From Calonectria ilicicola (lineage: Eukaryota; Ascomycota; Sordariomycetes; Hypocreales; Nectriaceae), in contig CP085827.1 of NCBI GenBank assembly GCA_020809705.1, forward strand, positions 5,022,001 through 5,086,000: a stretch of 64,000 nt of DNA, in the 5' to 3' direction. Position numbers and translations under genes: made by a program. Of this stretch, positions 1-11,052 are shown one piece after another; the first letter of the stretch is position 1; each line of letters opens with the position of its first letter. Below the pieces are notes generated by a model, which was not told the origin of the DNA, ran no database searches, and saw only the letters and a program-made list of their open reading frames with translations.

Positions 1-480
1 CGCTTATACTTGGGTCCCTTGACACCGGTGATGGCTGCTGATGCATCCTCCCATTTTGTGTAGATGCCGGTAGGATTGCCCACGGCTACGGCGTAGAATC
101 TGTCTGGCTCGTTGGCTGATGGGGCGACTTCTTTGCCCGCCACAAAATCATAAGCATCTTGTCTTGAAAGAAACGATTTGACTGTTGATGAGAAAAACAA
201 ATTAGCATCATATCCCGATAAAGAAAAAAAAAGACCTAAATAAAAACAAAAGCCATGCTTATGCACCTGATCCATTGCCAGGTTTGGACATTTACTTACA
301 CACAGCTCCCTTAAACCCCGCCGTTTGCTTCTGACACTCGGGATACGTCAAGTATACACCAGGTACAAACCCAGCTCTGACGGCGTAAAACTTTTGCATG
401 CCATCTGTTTTCCGCTTCTTAGCCGAGCCCATCGACGCAACCGCCGTCGTGGTGGATGGAGCGCCTCGCTTTCTATTCAT
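1..480 (-). CDS. RNH1: Ribonuclease H1 (5' part, cut by window edge)
   Basis: This is the N-terminal part of an RNase H1-type protein, which removes RNA from RNA/DNA hybrids in nucleus and mitochondria. Two copies of the viroplasmin-like hybrid-binding domain are visible. The first, around residues 30-62, has KFYAVRAGFVPGVYLTYPEC followed by GFKGA. The second has RFYAVAVGNPTGIYTKWEDA followed by GVKGPKYK. Exon 1 is 300-480 (ATG at 480) and exon 2 runs from 181 off the left edge. The intron 182-299 has a GTAAGT donor and a CAG acceptor, and splicing rebuilds the family continuity GFKGAVFKSF. The basic MNRKRG start and KKRK stretch could be a nuclear signal. The catalytic RNase H domain lies outside the window, so catalysis cannot be checked. 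Two such domains in tandem are common in fungal RNase H1. Confidence 0.85.
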
Positions 481-1771
481 GTCGCAATCCAGTCCGTGGG
501 GGAGGTGGTACTCGGGGTCGGTATTGGCGGGGTGAGGAGAAGGCGTCGTAGGGTGGGAGGAGATAAAGTCGAATACGGCGAGATGGAGATGGAGAGGGCG
601 TTGCCCGTGGCCTTGGGCCCAGGTCTGCGCTGTCGAGGCTACGAAACGGACGAGCTGGTCGATGGGAGCAGGGTGGATTTCTTGGAGAGCAAAGCTTCGG
701 GGGCGGCTGGACGGGCCGTTCGCGATAGCCGCACGAGGCTGGAGACGGCGAGCTAAAAGTCAGAGCAGCGGCATGGCGCGAGCAAAAACCAGCTGCGTTG
801 AGGGCGTCTTGCGACGACGACGAGATCGGCGTTTTATTCGTCGGGCTCGTGGCGGGCAAAGGCGGGTGTGTGCAGACAGGCAAAGTGCAGACGGACAAAG
901 GGCAGAGCGAGACACGGCGGGACGTTGTGCTGGACGTGGTGGTGGACGACTGGTAGTGAGTGGACTGGTGACCGGGTTGCAGGGTGTGTGGTTGAGGTAG
1001 GTAGGTAGGTAGGTCGGCCGGTATGTGCAGGCCGCCCAAGCTAATAGCTGGTAGGCAGGCAGCAGGTCGCAGCAGCGGGTGGTAGGGAGGGAGGGAGCAC
1101 CGCCCTCCACTTGTGATCCAGGCCAACAAAGAGGGGCAGTGGCCAACCCAGGCCCGGTCAGGGCCCCATGTCCACCCTGCCGCACCGCAATGCCGCGGTT
1201 ATAGAGCCAAAGAGAGGTTTTTCTTTTGTTTTTGTTTATCAATCACCTCAGGTTATTATTGCTTCTTTCACCGAACCGCCTTGGCCTCGCCGTGGAACAA
1301 AGGAAAAATTCTACTTCTTCTCCCTCGACGCCAGGTCGTTCGTTGATCTGCTGATACATCACTCCCCACTCCCATCCGTATAATTGCTTTTCTTCTATCA
1401 CTTCTACCTCCTCCTCCCTTCTCCCTTTTGTAATCATCTCTGCCCAAACTACTTCTGTTACGCAGCCAGCGACCTTCCAGTTCCAACCATTTTTCTGGAG
1501 CACAGAGACCTATCTAAACTCTCTGCATGTCCTTGAACCAAAGCTCCAGTTGTTGGTAGATCCGAGTGCCCTCCCTTATCAACAAGTCAAAGGCACCCAC
1601 CTGGTCCTGCCGCCCTACCATGCATAATGGCCAATATCGTTTAACACTCAGCACCGTAGCAATATCATATTTCTTCCCAGGCTGTCTTGTCATCGCCTTC
1701 TCTTCGCGTCCGGCTCCTTGCGTAGCACTTGGGAGCAAACGAGTCTCGTGTGAACCTCGGAGGTGGTAATC
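481..1771. other. Intergenic: RNH1 upstream region and TAD3 3' side
   Basis: Long overlapping open frames on both strands here have low-complexity composition (Pro/Ser/Arg-rich) and no recognisable domain, so I treat them as non-coding. A short GTAG microsatellite lies at about 996-1015. The 1360-1500 part is pyrimidine-rich on the plus strand. This is probably the RNH1 promoter and leader plus the TAD3 3' UTR. Confidence 0.5.
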
Positions 1772-3133
1772 CTAAACATGAGTGGTGGGGTCAAGAGGAG
1801 GCAGGTCGGGAACGCCCTCGCGCTCCCATTCCCAAGCCATCAAGCTCCAGTTGAGCTCGCGTCTCCAGAATAGTCCCAGTCCTCGTCCACCTCCATCAGG
1901 ACGATCATCTGAGCTCAAGCCTCCACTGCGAGGCATGTGATTGCAAAATACCGCTCTACCCATTCGAGAATGAAGGATTCCCATGGAGCAAGATACACAT
2001 GGTTCGTGGGTGACGTACAGTTCCAAACTATGGCACAGATATCCGTCCTTGTTGGGGTGATCTTGCTGGAAGCACTGCCTCTCCAATTCGATTAGCGGGG
2101 CATCTTGGAACGCGTCATACTCGAGGTTAGGAGCGGTGACCGGCAAGCCGGCCGCTTGACGTTCGTGCCGAACCAGTTTTTGAGCCACCATGCTAACAGC
2201 GCGCAGCACACAGTGCGTCATGGGATTGCTTGAACCGAGAAAGCCACCGGATTCCTGATGCCAGCGAGCATCCCCTGCCAGGCCAACCAGTTCGGCCTTG
2301 CCTCCGTCTCTTTGTACGATGACTGCTCCTATTGCCTCGCCAATGCCGGCCTCCTTGGCCTGAAGAGCAACGCGGAAAGCCAACGCCATCCAAAGTGACG
2401 CATCGTCCTTGATCTCATCCGTCCCACGAGCAACCATACTAGGGTGGGGACCGAGAGGGTTGTTCTTCCGGTAAACCGTAGGCCAAAACTGTGATGACCA
2501 CATTGCTGCCTGGACTTGAGATGTTGGGGCCAGCAAGGGAATGGAGATGGAAGAGATGAATAAATCCTTGTCCATTCCCTCGATACCAGATGTAGCGTTT
2601 ACAATGTCCTCTTTGTCATAGTCCTTGACCTCGCCAATGATGATGTAGATCCAAGTCGACTTTGCCGTGTGAATTTGGCGGCCAACTGGACTATCGTTCA
2701 TAAACTGCGTCTTAAGATGGGCAGGGAGATCGGCCGGCTTGGAACATCTGCGAAGGTGAGGTAGGGGATTAGCACTAGCATCAGGTCGCATATTCCGTAG
2801 GGCCCTAGGATCATGTCAGTTGTTGCCACAGAGTAGTTGCGCCAGCATCCACAGCTCGAGAGTTGATGGGTGAACGAACGTAATAACATCATTGGCTTGT
2901 TTGGTGGGAGCTCGTGTGATCCAAGCCTGCGCAATAACATGGTCCTGCCGGACCTCTTGGGTCGTCTTTAGCGGGATAAGAACTCCACGGCGGAGGTTTT
3001 TAGGCTTCAGGTTGTCAATCAAGTGGTTCGAAACGACTTCGCACGGTCCGCGAATCTCGGACTTGGCAGCCTGGGTTGCATCTGCTGGCTCCTGGGCAGG
3101 CGCTGAGCCACCAGAAGCTCCTACAGTTGTCAT
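1772..3133 (-). CDS. TAD3: tRNA-specific adenosine deaminase subunit TAD3
   Basis: This is the non-catalytic partner of TAD2 in the heterodimer that converts A34 to inosine in tRNA anticodons. The C-terminal deaminase-like fold shows the zinc motif PCVSC (in HEPCVSCSMGILHSRMG) and, at the HAE position, THCVLRA. The catalytic Glu is therefore replaced by Val, as is usual for TAD3. The N-terminal part has GVLIPLKT and AWITRAPTKQANDVITF, typical of the family. The model uses exon 1 2853-3133 and exon 2 1772-2747. The 105-nt intron (GTGGAT donor, CTTCGCAG acceptor after a GCTAAT branch) joins the two frames in phase and gives 418 residues. The donor is non-ideal. An ATG at 3196 is in frame, but a GTGAGT near 3232 with a CAG near 3181 suggests a 5'-UTR intron, so I prefer the ATG at 3133. 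Confidence 0.85.
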
Positions 3134-4330
3134 TTTGCCGTTATGGGGCGACGGTTTGCCGTCAGCTCTATCAAACACTGTGTCACAGTCAGCCATGCAG
3201 CCAGATATGATGATGTGCAACCTCGAGGACTCACAACTTTACCACAATAGTCGCCAGGGTTTGAGTGAAGAGAGTCTGTGAGGACTCCTTGAGCTCGTGA
3301 TTTTGCTCGCGTCTTGGCGGTTGAGGGGACTATACAGCTGAATCCTCAGGTCGTAAAAGCAAGTCTGCGCGAGTATGAAGAGAACAGCCGAATGTCGGAA
3401 GAAGCCGTGCAAATGAGTCGAAACCTTGGCGCGCGCTGACGAAAGCAAGAGCGACCACGGAACAAGAAGGCAGGATCCAGTAAATCCTATAATCTCGCTC
3501 AACGAAGCTTCCAAAAACGACACAGCGGCGTTCAGCTAAAATCGAGGTGAAGTAGTGGCGGTCAAGCGCTATCACCTTGGTGGCAACTCTGAAGTGGCTT
3601 TCACGGGGCGTTCTGGAAGCGCACTTTCTTAGAAACTCGTCGGTGAAGTATATGAGGGAATTGGGACATCAGAGGCATGGGATATGGTAGAACGCGTTGT
3701 TTTGGTGGACAGATAAAGTGTTCTGCAAAACCAGTGTTCCAGGTTTGAAATCTAGTCGACAGGTGCCTGCAGCTGACTGTCGGATTTTTGGGAGTATCGT
3801 CGGTCAACAAACAGATTCCCACGGAAAGCCTCAAACGGAAGTGGCGCAAGCCTCCGCAACCGAGTAAATAAATGACCTTTACCTTGCCTGGCAGGCTGGC
3901 GAGTTTGCTTTTCGAGCAGCCAAAACCAAATCCGAGCAGTGCAAGCAGCTTTTGGTTTGACCGATGCCCGAAACCAGATAGATATTTCAGTGCTATTAGC
4001 ACTAAAAAAAAATCCGACAACGCAAACCCGGGATTTGTAGCCTGCCCTGGCACTGCGGACTCCAACTCACACTTGCAGCTGGATATCTGAGGTTGGTGAT
4101 GGTTTCTCTTCAGTGGATCCCATGCTGTGGCTCTAGGGGTGTCCGTGTGGCTGATGCGCGTCATCAGCCACTGCAGATGCAGGGTCCTTGGGCAGGATCT
4201 TGCGGCCCCTGGATTAGCGTACTCACTGCTGAACGTCTCAAAAGTATATCTTGAATTCACAAGCAATGGTTTGCTGCAATGTCTTTTTATATCCTACGCT
4301 AGCGATAGTGGTTCCTCGCAAGTGATTCAC
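3134..4330. other. Intergenic, TAD3 upstream region
   Basis: It contains the TAD3 promoter and probable 5'-UTR intron. A 221-codon open frame at 3601-4266 (minus) has no domain and atypical composition, and I do not accept it as a gene. Nothing else is recognisable. Confidence 0.45.
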
Positions 4331-5950
4331 TAACCCTGTCGTTTATAAATTATGATCATTGTGGCCACATTCGCTTCCAATGCACTGCATCTGCACCTGT
4401 CGCTATACTCAAACAACGTGAATCAATTACGATGCATATATGTATTAGGAATTGACTCGATTTTATTGGCAACTTAATTCCCTTGAAATGTGCTAATCTA
4501 GGCATCAATTCCACCAAAAACAAATTTACTTGTGCCAAAACTGGACTTGGACTTGACAACCTTCCTGAGAGCCGACAACTTGGATTGTATAGCTTCCAAA
4601 ACATTGAGAGCCACCACAATCGTTTGACGCTCAATAAATATGGCTTTAATTTAATTATCCTATGCTGCTAGATTTTTATGACCCCAGCTGGCCTTGAATT
4701 TTCAAGGCATTCCATGAATAAATGTATGTAATTGTGGCTGACTTATTAAATTGTTGTTTCTTTTTGTCATTGATCTGCCCGTCTGCAAGCATAACCACGA
4801 TTTATCTCATCTTTCATTTAGCATAAAATACACAAATTTAACGGGCTCTAGAAATTGCGGGCTAATTGAATGCTCAAAACGCCCGAGACTGTGAATCACG
4901 ACTGTGAAGTGAACCAAACGGTGTGAGATTCTATGAATGGTTACTAACATCCTAGCAGGATTAATTAAGTACAGATATATTTAGAAATTGAACAGTATTA
5001 TTGAATAAAATTATATGCGGTGTCTTTACGAGTGGATTTCCCTGCTGACAATTCTGGGCTTCTGATAGTTTGATGCCTCGGATTTATTCTGCTACATTGA
5101 TTCCACCCTTCTAGAAGACACGACAAGACATTGCCTCCTCAAAATCTTTCAAGAATTTCTACACTAAAGCTAAAAATACCAATTATACACCGGAAGTAAA
5201 CCTCCTTTTTTTTTTGGCGTGTAAAATGGTGCATCACTTTATGTGCAAACAATGTCTCTTCCCTCACCCTATACCCAGCGCTATCTTGTCTTCATAATTC
5301 CACAGCATCGCTTCTTTTCATGAATATATGACTCAGTGAAGAAGAACTAAAAAAGTCATTGGAACAATCTAATTCCTTGGTATTTTTTTAAGGCTCGTCT
5401 TAATCAAGTTTTGGGAAATCACTTCATCTGGTTGCAGGTCCAGTCCAGTTTTGAGGAGCGAAACACAAATGTGAGGGTAGACACTAACACCACACATAAA
5501 TGGTAGGTGTATAATACAGACACCAAATCTTTGTTTTTAAATAAAACAAATTGTCCTGTTCTCAATTGCAGTGTCTAATTCAAGCATAATTCTATTTGAT
5601 CATAATATGATTCTGTTTCCTCGCCAAAATTGTGATTTTCAATCCGAGATGCTCAGATAGTAGCACCTCAATTACGGAATGATACATGTGACTTTCTATG
5701 GTGATTTAAATCCCGTGACTTTATTTAGATTGGGGGAATTGGGTATGTTGATTTGAATTTCGATTCTATTGATGATGGAATCACCTTTAACACTACGACG
5801 CTCTGCAACGCCACGCCAAGACAAGATAATGCGATCTCAGGGTACGCCGATTTAATTCACTCGCGCCACTCAATCAATAGCCTTTCATTATTCAATTCTC
5901 CATCATAATAAAATGGCTCACGTTTTGACCTTCGGGGTATTTCTCCTCTT
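4331..5950. other. AT-rich, ORF-free segment
   Basis: The base composition shifts clearly towards A and T compared with the flanks. From about 4672 to 5950 there is no open frame of 60 codons in any of the six frames. No tRNA, rRNA or terminal repeats could be recognised by eye. Such segments in ascomycetes are often transposon relics degraded by repeat-induced point mutation, but no transposase remnant is readable here, so that origin is only an inference. Confidence 0.4.
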
Positions 5951-8900
5951 TTGATATTCCACTACGTCATCCACCATCGTGTTGACAGGGCGTATTTTTA
6001 CTGTGTTGCCACTCATTACGAACGCATAGGCCCGGAGGGTTTTCTGAACCGGGCCGACGAAATACTAACGACTAAGAAAAACAATAACAACCCTAGGCGT
6101 ACATGTTTTCCTGGAGAAAATAGAGCGTATGCTGAGCAGGTGACGTTGAGTGTTCGCCGCAATGTCACTGGCATGCAAACCAATCAGAACAAGGATCTCT
6201 GCAGTGAAGAATCTAATTAGCCTGCCGCTTGCAATTTTGGGGTGTCGTGTGAGAAATCTATCTCCATGCTTGACCCCGCCTTGGCATCTCTCAACTTTTT
6301 CATCCGGAGATGCTGCGACAATACCCCGACAGGATCATTGCCTATTCCCTCATACCCCGGCGCTAAATAATAGCCTAAATAATTGGCAAGGAGGGCACCG
6401 TTGGAAATTTGTGTCCCGAATGAGTAGTGGTGGCTTGGGAAAGCTGAACAAGATGTTGGCATCCACTCTTGCGGGATTCGCAGTCCGAAGCCTGGTGGTC
6501 AACTTGACCCTCCACCTCGGCGTCCAACTCGGCGTCCAACTCGGCGGCCAGAGGGCAACATGTCCTAGGTGACCCCGCCATCCCCACTTGGTTTTTTGGA
6601 GCTATGGGCGGCTCTTTTGTCGGACTGGACGTTGGAAAGGATTGGGGGCTTGCAGTTGCGTTAGTTTAGGAAAGTCCGACATTTCCTGTAACCCTCCTTG
6701 GCTGCCCCCGCATAGCAGCAATTGGATCGCCTGGATTTGCAGTCTCCCCATGTCATGGAAGATTGTGGGGGCCTAACATGTGAAGGGTATTGGAGCAAAA
6801 AGGTTGACAGCCTACAGGAAAAAGATGGAGGGGGAAGCGTCGGGCATTGAAGCCCAAGCGAGCCAGCCAAGTCCAGTGGTGGAATTCAATGGCCGAAGTG
6901 ACTCGATTCGAGCCGCGAGGCAACAAAAGCAAAAGGGAATGAGGCCAGTCACCCACAAGATGATTGACATCCATATTGCATGTCAGTCGATAATAATAAT
7001 CCACACAGTCTGCCAAAAGAACGGGACTTGGGGCGCGGACCCTGGCGCTAGCTGATCGGGGGGTTTCCAACAGCCGATGTATCGTAGGGCCTACCGAGGC
7101 TCGGAGACCCGCCTCCTGGAGTTGTCAGAATGGAGAATTATCAATCAACCCTGGAGAGAGACCAGAGACATGTCGGCGATTGCCGTGACATCAACCGCGG
7201 GACAGCTTTACGAGATGAGACATGCAGAGAGATAGAGGACTGTGCCAAGCCCAAGAAGGATGGGCACGGCAAGGCGAGACAGTGCAATGGTTTCAGCTGC
7301 TGAGCGGGCGCCTAGTAGTTATCAGACAGGTCACTGCTGACAATAAAACAGCTAACGCTGCGAGGCTGGCTGAGAGCACATACGCAATGCGCGTACACTT
7401 TCTCACATGTTAGCAGTTGCAGTCGCGGCGAACGAATGAAGGGGGCGAGTTGAAAGCCGATCAAAGAGCTGGTACAGCCTATCGGGGCTATTCCCGCCTT
7501 CAAGTCAGGGTCTTGCGACTCGGTGCCTACGGACTATCGAAATTGTCAGACTGCACAAGATTGCTCCGTGTCAGAGCACATCCTCCGAAAGGAGGAAGAA
7601 AAGGGGACACGGTAAAAGTAAGCCCGAGACTTTGGGCTTGGCTCATTTTTTGCTTTGTTTTACGAAACGCATCCGTATCACGTACGTTGATTTGTTTTTA
7701 TTTTTATTATTTTTGTTTTTTATAGCCCAAGATGACAGCGTCAAGGCTCCCGGGACTCATGGCACTCGTATGGTTTGCGCGCAGTCATGATGCCCATCTC
7801 GAATGATATCCAAGGGCCAGCGCTCCGGGGAGGCTTGGGTCGACAAGGAATCGGGCCCAGCGCAGCGGGCCAGCTCATTAGGTGCGAACGGGGTACGAGG
7901 ATAAGCCTATCCAATGTGCGCTGCGGTTGCTTGGCCACCTGGCGCTGCCGATCAATGAGATGGCTCGAAAGCAGCACATCCGCCCGCCTGGAGCGCTGTC
8001 TGAGCCCATTTCAACGTATTCGAGAGTGACTCAGATGCGCAACCATACCTTGGGCCTGGGCCGACCGACCGGTCTTACGAATACTTCAGAGGTAATTTTA
8101 ACCACCACAGCTAAGATAATAACAGTCGCAAAGGTGGGGGGGATTGTGTTTTCCCTCTTTTGGCCGTTTTTCCTCCCCCGCAGCGGCGAAATCGGAGCTC
8201 GGTGGTAGGTGGATGACTCGTTTTCGGACTGGGAAGCGTTCGTGGAGGAACTTCGATTGCTTCGAGCGCTAGAGGAGAAGGTCTTGGGTCGCAGTAGCGC
8301 GACGATTTTTTTGAGAGAGGGCCCCTAGGGACTTGACTCGAAGTGGCAAAACCTCTCACAGAGAGGAAAGAGAAATGGGTCTCAGTCAAGGATGGGCCCA
8401 GAAGCCCAGGGCACTGCTGGGATGCCCTGTCTGCGTTTTGCATGCGGCAAACATATTGTTGGAGTGTGTTGGAGGGGACAAGTGTAGCCCTGCCTTGGCA
8501 ATGTCCTGGCATTGCGTCGCTTCGCCTTGCCTTGTTTCGCCTGTAGCATTCGAGCGCGTATCTGTTGGTGAATCGTATGTCAATCACAAAAAAAAGTCTA
8601 GATGTGATGGATAAGAGGTGATCAATCCCAAGCCTTTGCTCCTCCACGCCCCCCCTCAACAACCCCCCCTTGCATATCAGCTTGCGCGGAAGCGAGAGGA
8701 CACGGAGGCTCTGGATAAGCTGGCGAGGGTGCCACGGCGAGCGCCTCGGTGAGTCTGCAGGCCAGCGGGGGCCTAGTGCCTGGTAGATGGTCTGCATGTG
8801 GATGCGCGCCGTGATGGATGGGCTCATAGTCCGCGCCACCACGGTGACCCAAGGTGGAAGAACTTTGAGACTCCGTCAGTGTGCGCTTGGCGCCCAGAGA

Positions 8901-9027
8901 CCATCCCTTTGGGTTTGGGGGATCTGGTCGATGTGCCAGGCATCGAGCAGCGGCTCGTCCGGGGATGAATCCGACGGGCGGCGGAGGGAAGCTGTCATTA
9001 TTCCAGCATCCTGATGCTTAACAAGGA

Positions 9028-9041
9028 CATGTCATGACATG
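9028..9041. repeat. 14-bp perfect palindrome
   Basis: CATGTCATGACATG reads the same on both strands and is followed directly by a partial copy, GATGTCATGAC. It could be a dimeric factor site or chance, and no gene lies close by. Confidence 0.4.
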
Positions 9042-10415
9042 CGATGTCATGACTGGGACATGCGGTTCAATGCCATCACTCATGTGAGAAGACCAGGGCT
9101 GGGTGGCAGGCAGACGGACGAAGATTCCGGATCTTGGTTGGGACTTGTCTTGATAGACTATCTTGGGGGCAAAGTATCTGGATCCTGTGCCCTCCAAAGA
9201 ACATGTCCTTTCCTGGCTAGCTTGGAGTATATTCTACCTACCTACCCAAACATGTCTGGCTCCTTGTTGTAGGCGAAAACGAGCCAGCGCGACAGGCGCA
9301 GGGCATGTAGCATCAGCATGTACAATGATGTAAGCTACCTGGACGGAGAGCTTGCCGATCGAGGGCGGACTACTGCGAGGAGCTCATCAACACCCACCCA
9401 CCGCCACGCGCTGTCACACAGGCAGCTCTTGGAAGCACGCGGACGCCCGACTAACACGGCCGAGGCGCCACGGGACTCGCACGATGACGAGCCAGACGGA
9501 GAGGTGGGAGGGCTGCTCCGTGTACATTGGACGGCATGTCTTGGTCGAGGGCGATGGGATGGACAAGGCATTTGGACTGAAACCTTGAGCACAATGTACG
9601 ACCTGGCATGTAGAATGGCAGGCAGCGCAGCGCAAGGCTTGGGGGAATACATATTTGACTTGGGCTCACATCCACCGCGCGACCAGGACCACGGGCCACC
9701 AAGAATCACCTCACTCTGCCTCGTCGCTCTCCTGACCAGGACGAGCACCCCCGTCAGGGCAACCAAACACCCAAGCAACCATTGCACCAGACGCGACCAG
9801 TATAATATTACAGGTTGCCTCTTGCTCAACGCAACGTGCACACAGCCTGACAAAGAAGAAGAAAATAAACCTGGTGACGTATCCGCACTCGACACGACAC
9901 GGCAGATAAAAAACAACGATCATCGCCTCATGCATCCTATGAGGTAGTCTTATATACGCACGCATGCCAAGTTTTGCCGGACAGAATAAAAACCAAACCA
10001 AGAGTCTGTCATCAGTCTAACCTGCACAGCCCGCCACGACACGAAACGACTCGGCGCATTGCATTGCGAAGCATTATCCCGTGCTACGTATGCTATAGGC
10101 ACGCTCAGCCAAGGCCTGAATAACGGACCGGATTCAACAGTCGACTCTCAACGGGCCTCCCATCTCATCTCAATTTCCAGTCTCAATCTCATCACCCGCC
10201 CTCGCGCCTCAACAAGCCCCTCCAACAAACAACTTACACACACACAAAAGGCAGTCAAGCCCTAAACGCAACCCAGATTGCACCAAGACCATTTCTGGCA
10301 TTAGCTAGGGCCCCCGATACGTGCCTCATCCCCCTCCCGTCTCACCCCCCACAAGCATACAGCTTGCTGCTGCACTCGCTCGTTAGTGCGGCACGTCGGA
10401 CCTAGACCCAGGTGC

Positions 10416-10439
10416 GCTCCCACGCTCCCACGCTCCCAC
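10416..10439 (+). repeat. Three tandem copies of an 8-mer
   Basis: GCTCCCAC is repeated three times without interruption in the C-rich upstream region of the PFK-2/FBPase-2 gene. The function is unknown. Confidence 0.6.
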
Positions 10440-11052
10440 AGTCCCGCTGCGACCTTCTGCAAACAGCCTGGAGCGCGCACGCAGTCGACGTTCGGGCAGA
10501 GACACCACCGAGAAGCGCACCGAGCGCCCCGAACCCCCCGAAGACGCCACCCAGCTTGGCTTGGGTCACTGCTCCCCCGCGCGAGAGCCCATCTCCCTGC
10601 AGCGGGCAGCTAGCTTAGCTTAACAAGACAAGGAGCGTGGTCGCCCGCGCCGTGCGCCAAGCACACACCAGGCCGAGCCACCAATATCTCAAGTCAGAAT
10701 CATCGCCATCAGACGCGCTGCTCACCACTGCGCGGCCAGTGGTGACCCGCTGGAGCTCCCACTGGAGCCCACACGAACCCACCTGCAGTCGCCCCCTGCG
10801 GCCCACTGCGCCCACCCAGCAAGCCGGCTTCGCTGGGGCTGCAATCCCTGCGGCTGGATTGGACGGTCAGCCACTGTAAGTTGGAGTCATTGCTGCAGCA
10901 GAGCCTCTCAGGGCACCCACGGCTCACCTCGACAGGGTTTCCAGGGCATTGACGGCGGTCGCCAGCGCCAATCCCAGCGCCAGCACAGCAAGCTTGCGAC
11001 TCTGCTGGAGCCCTCTCCGTCTCCTCGGAGTGGCTTCTCCCTTGTTACTCAG

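Larger units (their letters stand above)
5951..11052. other. Long gene-poor interval upstream of the PFK-2 gene
   Basis: About 5 kb of mixed-composition sequence. Several open frames of 60-240 codons overlap on both strands (for example 8111-8842 minus, and 9318-9947 plus against 9335-9916 minus). None has a family motif or a splice partner I could recognise. The last 1 kb is C-rich and probably the promoter or leader of the downstream gene. Undetected non-coding transcripts are possible. Confidence 0.4.

Noticed and set aside
473..1129. Long open frames upstream of RNH1 on both strands
   Set aside because: Proline/serine/arginine-rich low-complexity translation in several frames at once, no domain and no consistent splice model.
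3601..4266. 221-codon minus-strand frame
   Set aside because: Composition and sequence do not resemble a protein family; no ATG context or splice partner supports it.
6890..6930. B-box-like sequence (CGATTCGAGCC) as a tRNA gene
   Set aside because: No matching acceptor stem, anticodon arm or A box could be drawn around it.
8111..8842. 243-codon minus-strand frame
   Set aside because: No recognisable motif; overlapping frames on the other strand are equally long, as expected by chance in this composition.
9318..9947. 209-codon plus frame and 193-codon minus frame with a hydrophobic stretch
   Set aside because: Mutually antisense, no family signal; the hydrophobic run alone is not enough to call a membrane protein.
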